This document shows, one piece after another, positions 42,129 through 51,865 of a stretch of 64,000 bases of DNA. How positions within the stretch are numbered: the first letter of the stretch is position 1; each line of letters starts with the position of its first letter. This stretch comes from Tenebrio molitor (Eukaryota; Arthropoda; Insecta; Coleoptera; Tenebrionidae), in the NCBI RefSeq assembly GCF_963966145.1, contig NC_091049.1, forward strand, positions 24,614,001-24,678,000. The letters are read 5' to 3'. Both the position numbers and the translations under genes were made by a program. The notes beneath the pieces were generated by a model. That model did no database searches. It was not told the DNA's origin and saw only the letters and a list, made by a program, of their open reading frames with translations.

Positions 42129-43495
42129 TTAAATATCTTCTAGTAGCAATACAATTGCCCGCCTTTTAGCAGAGCGTTGCTCCACTCCCATCTCTTGCAA
42201 CCTTTCAGCTACGTACTGCCCAAAAGCGTTGTCTGTATTAGACTTTTCATTTCGCGGATTAATTTTTGATGCTATGTCTCGAGCCACTTCTATTAAATCA
42301 TTGGCCACCTTGCGATCCTTTTGTTTTGATGGCTTATGAGCAGCAGGGGTGTTTGTAACAGCACTGGAAGTTGGAGTGACAAATTCAATTGTGCTGCTGT
42401 TTGAAAAACCTTCGTACAAAGTATTACCTGTGCACCTACAAAATTTACTTAGAAATACTATTGCTGGCAGAACTTGTTATAAACTTACCGTCGCTTTGGC
42501 GATAGAGTAATATCATCATTGATATCTTCAAGATATATTTCCTCTTCCACTTCCTCCAAGGGGTCTGTGCTGTTTTGTGAATAGTCCCCTGTCATAAAAC
42601 TGCTGCATGTGCCTATAATAAAAAATTGATTTAATAATGTAGGTATCGTGCGCTCAAATAAAATCCTGGGCTGGGGAGGCGTTGGAAACCGTCAATTGTT
42701 GTGTTTTTTTAATTGTAAATTAATTGGAACATATTGACAGCTAACCTAAAATTTAGAAACAAAAAAATCTTTCTTTGCAGTGTTTTCTATTAAAAATAGA
42801 ATAACTTAACGAATCCTATTGTCGAAGCAAATATCTAAAAGCACCATTTGCTAAAAACAAACATGTTCAACACTATGATGACACTATGTCCCCCTTGAAC
42901 ATAAACAAATGTCATTCATTTCAAAAGGCGGGAAATTCAAATGTTCCAAATGATTCACTTTTTTCAACGCCAACTCAGAACGCATGATATGTACTAATGT
43001 TCTAATTCTAAAATCCATACTACTTGTTGATGCAATTGATCCAGAACAGGAAACAACTTTGGTAGCCGTGTATGTCGCTCGTGGTTTTATATAAGGAGCT
43101 AAAAAGCTCATACTCTTCATATACGGCCATATGGATTTATCGTATGACCCGTCACCAGAGCGTGTCACCATTTTCCTCTTCTCCCTGACATATCGGTCCC
43201 TTAAAATTTTCCAAATTCTACGACAGTTTTCACCTAACAATAATAATAACCTGTTAGATACTTGTTTTCTATAAAGTTAACATTTTACCGGATATATGTA
43301 GTACACTGCCTATTTTCTCAAACGTTGTTTGTTTATGTTTTTCATCTTTAAACATTGGATGCGCCTTATTATAGATATTTGGTTCTATCTGAATTAGCTC
43401 GATTAACAAAGCGACATCAATCTCTAAAAGTTTCAGGTCATATTGTTATAACATTTTCCAAATATTAGGTACATATACTTACGTGACTCGACCAT
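42129..43495 (-). CDS. Harbinger-associated MADF-domain protein, five exons
   Basis: PIF/Harbinger elements carry a second gene whose MADF/Myb-like protein binds DNA and partners the transposase. Exons deduced from splice signals are 43495-43483, 43423-43289, 43233 to about 42884, 42613-42489 and 42435-42129. The protein starts MVESQIDVALLIELIQIEP and runs NKAHPMFKDEKHK, GENCRRIWKILRDRYVREKR and WPYMKSMSFLAPYIKPR, a complete MADF domain. The C-terminal exon reads VANDLIEVARDIASKI and AFGQYVAERLQEMGVEQRSA, a BESS-like protein-interaction end. Donors GTAAGT, GTAAAA and GTAAGT and acceptors TTTTAG, TTGTTAG, TTATAG and TTTGTAG are visible. The exon 3/4 junction is uncertain; the ORF reads to a TAG at 42884. 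No clear lesion is seen, so this gene may still be intact. Confidence 0.7.
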
Positions 43496-44319
43496 TTTTT
43501 CTCAGACTCCAATGCAACTAATAACTAATTAACACCTAACTACTTAAAATCGAAAACACTAAAAATACACCGGATCTAACAACTAATAACAAAACAAAAA
43601 CAAAAGCAAGAAGAACGACCACTGCACAGTTTGAAAGGTAAAGCAAACGACTCAAAACTCAAACAAGAAATGAGAATTTCCAATTTTGCAATGCTATATG
43701 TACAATTCCCAAAATCATAAAGCATTGTAAATTTTATTGAGGCACCTATCTACTGTTGCTCTTTTGCCGGTGCACAACGTGTCGGTTGGACCATTTTTTA
43801 AATTAAATTACAAACAGATGTTATTTTGCTTCACAGCGCTTCCGAGAATTCGAATATGTATTGGGAAAATATTTTGGGAATAAAAATATAAAATGGAATG
43901 TTTGGTCATTTTAGACAGACCAATAACAGATTTTCTGCACGTCCCCAAATAGGCTGTGAAAACAGTCGGACCTGAACGTGAGAAGCAAAGAATTTGCAAA
44001 TATTTATTACATTGTTTACAACCCAGCATCTGGGCAACCGATCACAAAACCACTCTCGTCTATCGTCTCTCGATTTGGTTTACCTACCCCAAGGCCAGTT
44101 ATGAAATTTTTGCCGCTTTCATGTGAACTGTTAATTTTTGTCGCTGTCACTGTCATTTTTTATTTGAAGATTGCGGTAATGAGGATTGCATTTATTTTTG
44201 TTTACGGAAAACGTATACGTCGATTTATAAACGGTCCAATTCGTTTCCGCTGGTTCATGTCCCGGCGGCAGCGTAAGCGGTTGCGTCGTACGTACGGACG
44301 TCAATCTATAAATCGAGCT
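43496..44319. other. Right non-coding end of the Harbinger element
   Basis: This carries the minus-strand gene's upstream region and the right inverted repeat. Two overlapping frames (43978-44322 plus, 44131-44361 minus) have no motifs and run into the terminal repeat, so I do not treat them as genes. The GC-rich CCGGCGGCAGCGTAAGCGG segment just inside the end is comparable to GCCGCTGACGCTGACG inside the left end. Confidence 0.5.
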
Positions 44320-44827
44320 TAAGTCGAGCGCTTCGGATTCAATTAACATAAAAGCACCCATCGTACATGGTCAAGAATCGTTGGATTGTATAAATTTAAA
44401 ACCTTTGCCACTACCAACTTTTACCGGGAAATATGGCGAATGGTTTACCTTTTACGAATCATTTAAGTGCCTCGTAGCAAACAATGCAAATATTTCGGAA
44501 ATTCGTAAATTTCATTACTTAAGAGGTTGTTTGAAGGATGAGGCTTTGTGCGCCATAGAATCTTTATCAATTTCAGGGGATAATTATGTAAACGCGATCG
44601 AATTGTTGCGGAAACGAGTCGAAAACAAAAGACTAATTGTCCAAGAACACGTAAGCAACATTTTAAGCATGAGTCCGATTTTAAAATCATCGCATATCGA
44701 GTTACGCGGTTTGATCGACACAATCAACAACAATATCGCGGCACTTAAGGTACTGGATATAAAAACAGATTCTTGGGACGCCCTTCTGGTACCAATAGTT
44801 TTGGAGAAGTTGGATTTTATGTCGTAA

Positions 44828-46438
44828 AAAGAGTGGCAAACTACTCTTGAGAAAGATGTACCTACGTACAAAAGTTTTAATGACTTTTTAGAAAAGAGGT
44901 ATCAAATCCTACAGGCAACAAGCAACATGCGGTCAAATGAAAACAATTCGACGTCAAATGCGTTTAAGGGCAATAAATACCATCAAAAGGGCGACAATAC
45001 ATTTCAAAAAGAAAACCCAAATTCATCAACAAAATCGAACAAATTCAGTTCAAATCTTGTTTCGTCAAACGGTTGCTTTATCTGTAAAGGACAACATAAC
45101 CTCTTCCACTGTAAAGATTTCTTACAACAAACGGTTACCGACAGGCTCAAGCAGGTAAATTTACTAAAGCTTTGTCATAATTGTTTGAGAAGTAACCACA
45201 TTTCTCAGAATTGTAAATCGGCTGCTGTCTGCAAAGAATGCAGGCAGAAGCATCACACCTTATTGCATATCAATGAATTCACATCGACACCTAGCACTTC
45301 GGCTAATACATTGTTTATATCAACAACCAACCAAGTGCTGTTTTCTACCGTTTTGCTATTAATTTCCGACTCTCGAGGCAATTTTCATCACTGCCGAGCG
45401 GTGCTAGACCAATGTTCAGAAGTTTCCCTAATAACAGAGAGCATGTGTAAAAAGTTAAATTTACGAACATATTCCAGCAATGCGTCTATCACAGGTGTGA
45501 ACGTTTCTGAAAATATCGCGCACAAGGGGTGCAATGTCGTGGTCAAATCTCGGGTCGGTAATTTTACGACGGGCGTAGATTGTTTTGTTCTCCCAAAAAT
45601 CACGCAGGCGACACCGGCCGTTTCATTTGACAAGTCAACGATTGAGCTACCTTCCGATATTATTTTAGCAGACCCGAATTTCAATGTTTCGCAAGAAATT
45701 AATCTTTTGATTGGAGCGGGGCTCTATTGGGAATTGTTAATTGGAGGGCCAAATCAGCTGCATAGAAATCAACCGTACTTTCAAGAGACGCAACTGGGTT
45801 CGATAGTGAGCGGGGACTTAAAATTAAAAAATTCTGTTTCTAAATTTTCTTGTAATCTCGTTTCATCAGAAAGAAATTTAGAAAGACAGGTAGCAAAGCT
45901 TTGGGAGAGCGAGAATGTTGTATCCGAAAACGACGAATCGTTGGCATTAGAAACGTTAAATTGTGAAAACCATTTTGTCAAAAACGCCTGCAGAACCCCT
46001 TCAGGTAAATTCATGGTAAAACTTCCCTTCAAGGAAACAATAAATCTCGGCGAATCTTGGACATTTGCATACAAGCGCTTTCTCTCTTTAGAAAAGCGGT
46101 TTGAAAGGGATCATAAAATGGCGAACTCCTACAAGGAATTTATGACCGAGTACTTAAGCGTTAGACACATGGAGCTAGCCCCTCTCAAAGACCGTAACAG
46201 GCCAAATTCCTTTTATCTACCGCATTTGGCTGATTACAAGCATACCGCGGAAGGTCCAAAAATAAAAGTCGTTTATGACCGTTCGGCGAAATTTTCAAAC
46301 GAATTTCTGAACACCTGTGCTAAGTTTAACTTTATACCGGCAAGATCTCCGCATTTTGGGGGACTTTGGGAACGATGTGTTCAAAGCGTCAGACATCACT
46401 TGCGTAGGCTACTCGGCGACGCCTCAAATTACTTATGA
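44828..46438 (+). pseudogene. BEL 1 zinc knuckles, protease, RT start, integrase tail
   Basis: The frame continues from Gag. CCHC-type knuckles are CFICKGQHNLFHC, CHNCLRSNHISQNC and CKECRQKHHTLLH (45075-45275). The protease region reads CRAVLDQCSEVSLITES, where the usual Asp-Ser/Thr-Gly is Asp-Gln-Cys, so the retropepsin active site looks damaged. Then come FNVSQEINLLIGAGLYWELL, EYLSVRHMELAPL and KIKVVYDRSAKFSNEFL, the start of BEL reverse transcriptase. At about 46315 the sequence jumps to FNFIPARSPHFGGLWERCVQ, the integrase C-terminal part. Roughly 3 kb of Pol is therefore missing. Confidence 0.85.
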
Positions 46439-47585
46439 AGAATTTTATACCTTGCTTACGCGAATAGAAGCTTGTTTAAATTCGCGTCCCTTGATCCCAC
46501 TTTCTCAAGATCCCAACGACCTGGAAGCGTTGACCCCTGGTCATTTTTTAATCGGAGCACCACTCACGGCTCCCTACGAAAGCGACGTAAAGGTGCGTAC
46601 AGACATGCAACAGAACATCGTAACGCAACATCGTCGCGTAACAATTTTTTGTTGCGCGTCGAAAATACGGTGTTCTTGAGGTTGAGACGCAACAGAACAT
46701 CGCCGCGTATCATGGGCGCGAACATAATGCCGTCCCACCAGTCTTGTAGCCGTTTGATGCAAAAATGGAAATAAAATGAATTTGTAAAAATTAATATGTT
46801 TCTTAACAATTGGAATATTTATTTACACATACTTTTCCCTGTACCCTGACTTCTCTTTATTTTTGCTTTTTCTCTCCTGAGCGCTGAGAGCAAAGCATTA
46901 ATTTTTTTCTTGCCTTCATTTACGGTAGTGTGTAATTCCGCAGCAATTTCCTCCCACGCATCTTTTTTTTTTGTTATAATTGAGGGGATTTTTAGTGTCC
47001 CATTAAATTTCTTTAGCTCGATAAATATCTATTAAATATAGAGTTATTATTTCTTCAGTCCACTCCATGACGTTATTCAAAACTGACTGATCCTAGTCTA
47101 AACGGTAGTTTGTTACGCCCTCCAGTCCAGACTTGCACCCATGTAGTGCAACGTGAGAGCGCAACATTTCTTTGATGTGACGCTGAAAGACCGACAACTG
47201 ATGGGACGCTGTGATGTTGCGATGTTACGCTGTTGCGCTGTTGCGGAGTGCCGTCCACACTTGATACGCAACGATGTTGCGTTACGATGTTCTGTTGCAT
47301 GTCTGTACGCACCTTAACGGATCGCAACACCAACGGCCTCACGAGGTGGCAACGGAACACCCAACTCCAGCAGCACTTCTGGAAAAGGTGGCAAAAAGAG
47401 TATCTGTCACAGTTGCAGACCCGTCCCAGAGGCCAACAACATCAACATCCAAACGTCGACATAGGGGCCTTGGTGGTCTTAATAGAAGACAACCTGCCAC
47501 CACTTCAATGGAGACTCGGACGCGTAGTACACGTGCACCCAGGAAGTGACGGTGTTGTGCGGGTGGTTTCTGTGATTTTTCATTT
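46439..47585 (+). pseudogene. BEL 1 integrase C-terminal region
   Basis: After a frame change near 46400 the protein reads TYEEFYTLLTRIEACLNSRP and LTPGHFLIGAPLTAPYESD. It is cut by the MITE and resumes at 47318 with GLTRWQRNTQLQQHFWKRWQ and PPLQWRLGRVVHVHPGSDGV, the conserved C-terminal domain of BEL/Pao integrase. It then runs into a T-rich non-coding tail. Confidence 0.85.
46592..47314 (-). mobile_element. Harbinger MITE with MADF remnant, copy 1
   Basis: A 723-bp element in the BEL 1 integrase frame, with host TAA at 46589-46591 and 47315-47317; excision restores the reading frame. The ends begin AGGTGCGTACAGACATGCAA on both strands, and the inverted repeats exceed 45 bp. The minus strand at about 47070-46850 encodes WEEIAAELHTTVNEGKKKIN and ALLSALRREKAKIKRSQGT, the distal half of a MADF domain, followed by a splice-donor-like GTA. 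No transposase. Its ends differ from those of the element at 40587, so it belongs to another Harbinger family. Confidence 0.85.
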
Positions 47586-47921
47586 CAAATCATTTTTTTC
47601 TTTTTTATCTTTCCTTGTTTTTTCATGTTTTGTGACATCTACAATTTGGTTTTTTTTTTATTCTTTTTTATGTATGTATTTTTTTTCTTTTGTAAATGTT
47701 GAAGTCATAAACTTCAAGGGCGGCGGCATTTTCAGGCCGTTAGCCCTAGCACTGGTGAGGGTTACCACCCCCCCTAACGCAAACCCTTGTTAGATCTGTA
47801 CGCACTTGCAACTGAAGAATAAAACCAGAAACATCATCTCAATAAGTCTTTCTTTTTGCTTCACCAAATTTAAAAGCGCCAAACGATATCGCAAATCTGG
47901 TCCTTCGAGAAAACGCGAACA
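47586..47921 (+). repeat. BEL 1 3' tail, polypurine tract and 3' LTR
   Basis: A T-rich tail leads to AAGGGCGGCGGCA (47716-47728), a purine-rich tract. The 3' LTR (47729-47921) follows, with AATAAA near 47819. The first LTR base pair is TT instead of TG, a point mutation relative to the 5' LTR. Confidence 0.85.
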
Positions 47922-48114
47922 GACACACTTGTCATTTGCAACAGCACTTTTATGGCGTTAGTCATTTGAAATTACTTTAAAACTGTACTTATATGGAAAA
48001 TATTCAACCCAAACTATGATTTTCTGGTCCCTTTGTGCCTTTATTTGGTTCAGAAATATGAAAAAAATGCTGTTGCAAATGACAAGTGTGTCTATGCAAC
48101 CTGTACCGAGTTTA

Positions 48115-48476
48115 GGTACTTTCGTACCGGTCGCTGGATATGACATAAAAATTTGTTACACAGTCTGGGATTTGTGTAATTGCGATAGAAAAACGTCAAA
48201 GTGCAACATATACATAACCTCAATAAACATCTAGTGTAAAAACCATTATACATATCGTCCATAAACACAATATTCTGGGGAATCTGGGGTGGTACAGTCC
48301 GGTCTTTTAATAATTGTTGACATTGACAATTGTTTATTAAAACGAATGGACTTTACGTTTTTGCATCTCCAGCTACGTTTAACACAGTTTTTTGCTTTTT
48401 TCTTGCAAACCAGACGTCTTTCGAGGACGAGTTTCTCTCTCTAGCATTTTTTATTGACGATCAATTTTTTAATGTA
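48115..48476. other. Unassigned stretch
   Basis: About 360 bp with no recognisable gene or repeat. Confidence 0.4.
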
Positions 48477-48816
48477 CAGTTGCGGCCGTTGAAAACTCAG
48501 ACATTTTGACAACGCCAAACTTTTAGCTTTGTAAATGGTATTGAAAGTGACGTTTCTCAAAATGTCACTCAGACGTTATCCATATTAATTTCTCTCGCAA
48601 TGGCTCTTATACTCACACCGTCCCTCAGTCAAACACATTTTTGCAAATCAGATAATTGCGGCATTTCAAAAGTTACGCGCGATTCTGACCTAATATGTCA
48701 AATACTGACACTGACTTTATAATCCTTGATGAAAATCCTGTTTACGCTAATCAAATTTCGGAATTTATACAGAGTGTTTAAATCTTTCCTGTCTGAGATT
48801 TCAACGGCCGCAACTG
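48477..48816. mobile_element. 340-bp MITE flanked by TA
   Basis: The ends CAGTTGCGGCCGTTGAAAAC (48477) and the inverted CAGTTGCGGCCGTTGAAATC (ending 48816) are flanked by TA at 48475-48476 and 48817-48818. It is of Tc1/mariner type by its TA flank. No coding sequence. Confidence 0.8.
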
Positions 48817-48884
48817 TAAATCTTAAGTGATTCAACATTTTAAAAAGGCATGTAAAAATTACGTTTTTAAGACTTGGATAATTG

Positions 48885-49090
48885 CATTAAAAACTTTATT
48901 GTATAAATGTATAAGATGTACAAGTGTTAAGTATCAAGGATAGTGGTAGACTCTAGTTATTACCGCTATATTCCGACTTAAATAAGGGTGGGTGATTTCA
49001 CCCCTCTCACAAGAGAAAGTAGGCAGGACTACCTGTTACAGTACCTGTTTCTAACAATAACGTTCAAAACTACATACATTATTTTGTACA
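48885..49090 (-). repeat. BEL 2 3' LTR (partial)
   Basis: Matches 63441-63639, with shared blocks ATAGTGGTAGACTCT, ACCGCTATATTCCGACTTAA and TCTCACAAGAGAAAGTAGGC. On the minus strand the LTR starts TGTACAAAATAATG after the purine tract CAAGAGGGGCGGTATA. The last ~65 bp of the LTR do not match the 5' copy. Confidence 0.8.
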
Positions 49091-49281
49091 TATACCGCCC
49101 CTCTTGAAGGCACGGACTTCAAAAATATTGGAATTAACAAAGATCGAACATGGTTATTAGAAAAAGGATTGTTACATAATAAACATGACAAAAAACATTA
49201 AAAAATACAAACATTAAAGACAATTATAAAAAAAGGGTTAATACATAATTATAACAAATATTTACACGATACAAACATAGT

Positions 49282-49945
49282 CTATTCATTCGCTGGCAGA
49301 ACGCACACTTTTCGCGTGGCTCTTTTGAAGATGCCATTGACAGTCTTTACGGACACGACGCGCACAACACCGTCACTTCCGGGATGAAGTTCTACGATGC
49401 GTCCTAATTTCCATTGTAGTGGGGGCGTGTTGTCCTCAACTAGAATCACCATGGAACTAACTTCCAAGGCAGGGGTGGACGGTCTGGAACCGGAACCACG
49501 GAGCTGCTTGGAACGATTGATGTTTTGAACAAGGTAGTCCCTTTGCCAGCGGTGCCAAAAGTGCTGCCTCATCTGTTCCACTCTTTGCCATTGCGTCAAT
49601 CGGTTGATCCTCTTCGTCGTAAGATCTCTTTCACTTATATAAGTTAGTGGCTCTTCGATGAGGAAGTGACCAGAGGTTAGGGGGTTAAGGTCATTAGGAT
49701 CGTTACTCAGGGGACATAAAGGTCTGGAGTTTAGGACAGCTTCTATTCTTGTTAACAGGGTATACAATTCTTCGTAGGAAAGCACGACTTCTCCAATTGT
49801 TCTCTTTAAATAACCTTTAATGGATTTTACGTTTATTTCCCAAATACCGCCCATGTGCGGGGATCTGGGGGGAATGAAATGCCACGAGATACCCTTATTA
49901 GACTGACAGCCAATCAGGACCGTTCCACCACAGTTTATTAGTTTT
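49282..49945 (-). pseudogene. BEL 2 integrase C-terminal region
   Basis: Minus-strand reading begins NKLWWNGPDWLS (linker after RNase H, about 49945) and then jumps to SWHFIPPRSPHMGGIWEINV. An open frame from 49854 to 49282 follows with SYEELYTLLTRIEAVLNSRP, PLTSGHFLIEEPLTYI, RLTQWQRVEQMRQHFWHRWQ and PPLQWKLGRIVELHPGSDGV, ending RKVCVLPANE-stop. The zinc finger and D,D,E core between the two parts are deleted. The 190-codon tail is intact. Confidence 0.85.
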
Positions 49946-50894
49946 TAGTTGACCAGGTAAAGCGGGCGTATCCGAGTTGGGCCCGGTACCTGAGATAATC
50001 CTCGCTCAAATTTATCGGCCCCCAAGTATCCTCAATCCGGGCACCGCCTAATCCGATAAGGAGTCGGGCCACCCGGCCAACAACTAATTATAAAAATGAA
50101 TCTTAATTTTAGTTCCATTTGAATATTTGCTAGTGAATCTGTAAATAACAGAAACAGTTGCTTGTAGTGAATAATTTTCAAGTTTTGTGTGGCAAGGAAG
50201 TTAAACGACGATGAAATTCTGTGGGGTTGTGTCAACAAAAAATCAAACTGCCTTGCAAAAGTGTAAACCTTCGGTTCCGAACCAACGAATGTGATCAACA
50301 GTGATCTTATTCATAATCACCCGGAAGAAGAAAATATAGAGAGGCAAGCACTGAGTAATGCCGTCAAAAGAAAAGCTCTAGACAATTTAACACACAAACC
50401 TGCAAAACTATTGCGTCAAGAATTGCGACAAAATGGCTTTTTGGATCAGATTTTCACTTATGACGTGGATCGTGCGCTGAAGAATCTGTGGCAAGCCAGA
50501 AGATCTGTCCAACTTCCTCTCTCAAAAACTTAACTTGAAGCGAATAATTCTATATCCTGGTTAGATTTCGTTATGCTGTTTGTTATAATACGCTCTAACA
50601 GTAATTAAGAAATAATAATTGACTTATTTGTTTGTATCTACGAGTATCTATCTAATGTTTTTTGTACATTCTTATGTAAAATAATGTAAATATTTCTGAA
50701 ATAAAAATGTTAATTTTCAAACATTCTTTTGCTATGGGATAACCCGAAATGGATAGAATTATCAAAGGATTACCTCAAGTAGGTAGGTACTGAACTCCGA
50801 TGCCGTCAAAACGGCGCGGCGGAGGATTATTACAGGTAGCCGGGCCCAACTCGGACATCGGATTACAGGGCATTAACGCGCGGGCCCAACTCGG
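49946..50894 (+). mobile_element. Element A with AGTTGGGCC ends and FLYWCH-like exon
   Basis: Inserted between BEL 2 RNase H and integrase. Left end region TCCGAGTTGGGCCCGGTACC (49970) is inverted at the right as GGTAGCCGGGCCCAACTCGG (50836); a second GGGCCCAACTCGGA lies at 50882-50895. The target duplication is not clear. The plus-strand frame 50291-50533 reads HNHPEEENIERQALSNAVKR, DNLTHKPAKLLRQELRQN and NLWQARRSVQLPLSKT. This is the end of a FLYWCH zinc finger plus the following helical segment, as in insect Mutator-like transposase-related proteins. Probably a Mutator-like (MULE) derivative. Confidence 0.5.
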
Positions 50895-51126
50895 ACACAC
50901 CGTTTGCAGCACCTCGACTTAGTACATCCGCAGGGTTACTTTCGCTTTTGACATGATACCAATCTTTCGCATCGATTTCCCACAAACGTTTGTAAGTTCG
51001 AAGATGTAGAGTTTATCCATGCCAGAACGACTGTGGAATCTGTCCAGAGAAATTGCTGATCAATTTTGACATTTATCCTTCGTAAAACTGTATTAAATTA
51101 ATCGCGACAAAATTAAGGCGGCACAC

Positions 51127-51801
51127 AACTCCAAGCGTGGTAACGTAACAGCTCGAAGAGGAGCCACACGAGATTTAGCGCAAATTAAATGAACTTGATG
51201 ATTGCCACTATGATCGGTTGTTCTTAGATAGGCAGCAGCGCCATATGCGATTTGTGATGCGTCCCCAAAACCATGTAGCGGCGCTAGTGGGTTCGAATCC
51301 CACCGAAGGGGGAAGATTTTTTCGAAGGTAGGAAACTCCGCCGGGCCATGGATGTGTGTGTATGTCTAGTAGGGGCTGACGGTAGGGTGGTGGAGGGAAG
51401 AGCGACACTCTCCCGACACCACCGCGAGGTCAGCAGGGTTCAAATCCCAGGCCGGATGGGCCTCCCATGGATGTTGTGTGTTGTGGTATTCGTGTTGTGT
51501 CGTCCAGAAAAAGGAGAGGAGAGAGGGTGGGCGTGGGTAGCCGGGGAAAGTACCCCGGAGCCCCGCCGCACCACAAAGGAAAAAATGAGAAACCAAGCCG
51601 ACCGTAAAAGGTACCTGATAGGCATGTTAGGTGAAAGGCAAAAAAAAAAACTCCAACCGTGGTAACGTAACAGCTCGAAGAGGAGCCACACGAGATTTAG
51701 CGCAAATTAAATGAACTTGATGATTGCCACTATGATCGGTTGTTCTTAGATAGGCAGCAGCGCCATATGCGATTTGTGATGCGTCCCCAAAACCATGTAG
51801 C
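51127..51801. repeat. 153-bp direct repeats flanking the SINE
   Basis: 51127-51279 and 51649-51801 agree at every base I checked except one (CCAAGCGTGG versus CCAACCGTGG). Both are BEL 2 RNase H sequence. They behave as an unusually long target-site duplication of the SINE insertion. Confidence 0.85.
51280..51648 (+). mobile_element. tRNA-derived SINE
   Basis: A roughly 370-bp element with GTGGGTTCGAATCCCAC at 51287-51303 (a T-arm with B-box core) and a second B box, GGGTTCAAATCCC, near 51437-51449. It ends in a poly(A) run (51640-51650, GGCAAAAAAAAAA). The first tRNA-like unit lacks its A-box half, so this may be a dimeric or 5'-truncated SINE. SINEs are moved by the reverse transcriptase of a non-LTR element. 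The body includes GGGGAAAGTACCCCGGAGCC. Confidence 0.75.
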
Positions 51802-51865
51802 TGCACCTGTACGGGACTTGATTTTATTACGTTTCTGGGAATTTCGATTTCGTTTAAGTGAGCGC

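Larger units (their letters stand above)
40587..44319 (+). mobile_element. PIF/Harbinger transposon with transposase and MADF genes
   Basis: A 3733-bp element with inverted ends AGCTCGATTTATAGATTGAC (40587, and on the minus strand from 44319; about 40 bp in all). The flanks are TAA (40584-40586 and 44320-44322), the TWA duplication of PIF/Harbinger. It holds both genes of an autonomous element, facing each other: a DDE transposase on plus (40748-42047) and a MADF/Myb-type DNA-binding protein on minus (43495-42129). The transposase has at least two stops and one frameshift, so this copy is no longer autonomous. Confidence 0.9.
39307..44827 (+). pseudogene. BEL 1 Gag, in three pieces
   Basis: Gag starts at an ATG at 39307 (MSGLDNLTLNRRNIKNAIRR), is cut by the element 39379-40355, and resumes at 40358 (ISDAEIDVNVLETSLESISD, ... 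RYRAI-type coiled region to LLRKNK). It is cut again by the Harbinger element 40587-44319 and resumes at 44323. Joining across each insertion keeps the frame. The last piece holds LPLPTFTGKYGEWFTFYESF, HYLRGCLKDEALCAIESL and LIVQEHVSNIL, classical BEL/Pao Gag. A TAA at 44825-44827 interrupts MS-stop-KEWQTTLEKD, after which the same frame continues into the zinc-knuckle region. Confidence 0.85.
38704..47921 (+). mobile_element. BEL/Pao retrotransposon 1 with complete ends
   Basis: LTRs of 192-193 bp lie at 38704-38895 and 47729-47921. They start TGTTCAGGCC (TTTTCAGGCC in the 3' copy) and end GCGAACA. GACAC is duplicated at 38699-38703 and 47922-47926, a 5-bp duplication as expected for BEL/Pao. 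The leader carries GTCCAAAACGAGCCGGAT, typical of this group. Inside are Gag, protease, the start of reverse transcriptase and the integrase end. Most of reverse transcriptase, RNase H and the integrase core are deleted at about 46315. Three later insertions lie at 39379-40355, 40587-44319 and 46592-47314. Confidence 0.9.
38677..48114. mobile_element. Small foldback element split by the BEL insertion
   Basis: The left arm (38677-38703 plus 47927-47946) reads TAAACTCGGTACAGGTTGCA and, past the BEL element, ACTTGTCATTTGCAACAGCA. The right arm (48069-48114) is its inverted copy. With the BEL element and one GACAC removed, the foldback would be about 215 bp. It dates the order of events: foldback first, BEL second. 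Confidence 0.75.
50895..51865 (-). pseudogene. BEL 2 RNase H region, split by a SINE
   Basis: Minus-strand translation from about 51856 gives LNEIEIPRN, VQVQLHGFGDASQIAYGAAA (catalytic Asp), YLRTTDHSGNHQVHLICAKS, RVAPLRAVTLPRLELCAALI and WYHVKSESNPADVLSRGAAN (pieces in more than one frame). This is BEL/Pao RNase H. The section 51649-51801 is repeated at 51127-51279 with the SINE between, so coding sequence on both sides of the SINE overlaps by 153 bp. Confidence 0.75.

Noticed and set aside
43978..44361. Overlapping frames at the right end of the Harbinger element
   Set aside because: They extend into the terminal inverted repeat and the BEL sequence, have no domain, and differ from the two genes expected in this family.
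51280..51310. Functional tRNA gene
   Set aside because: Only a T-arm/B-box is present, the acceptor and D-arms are absent, and it ends in a poly(A) tail, so it is part of a SINE.
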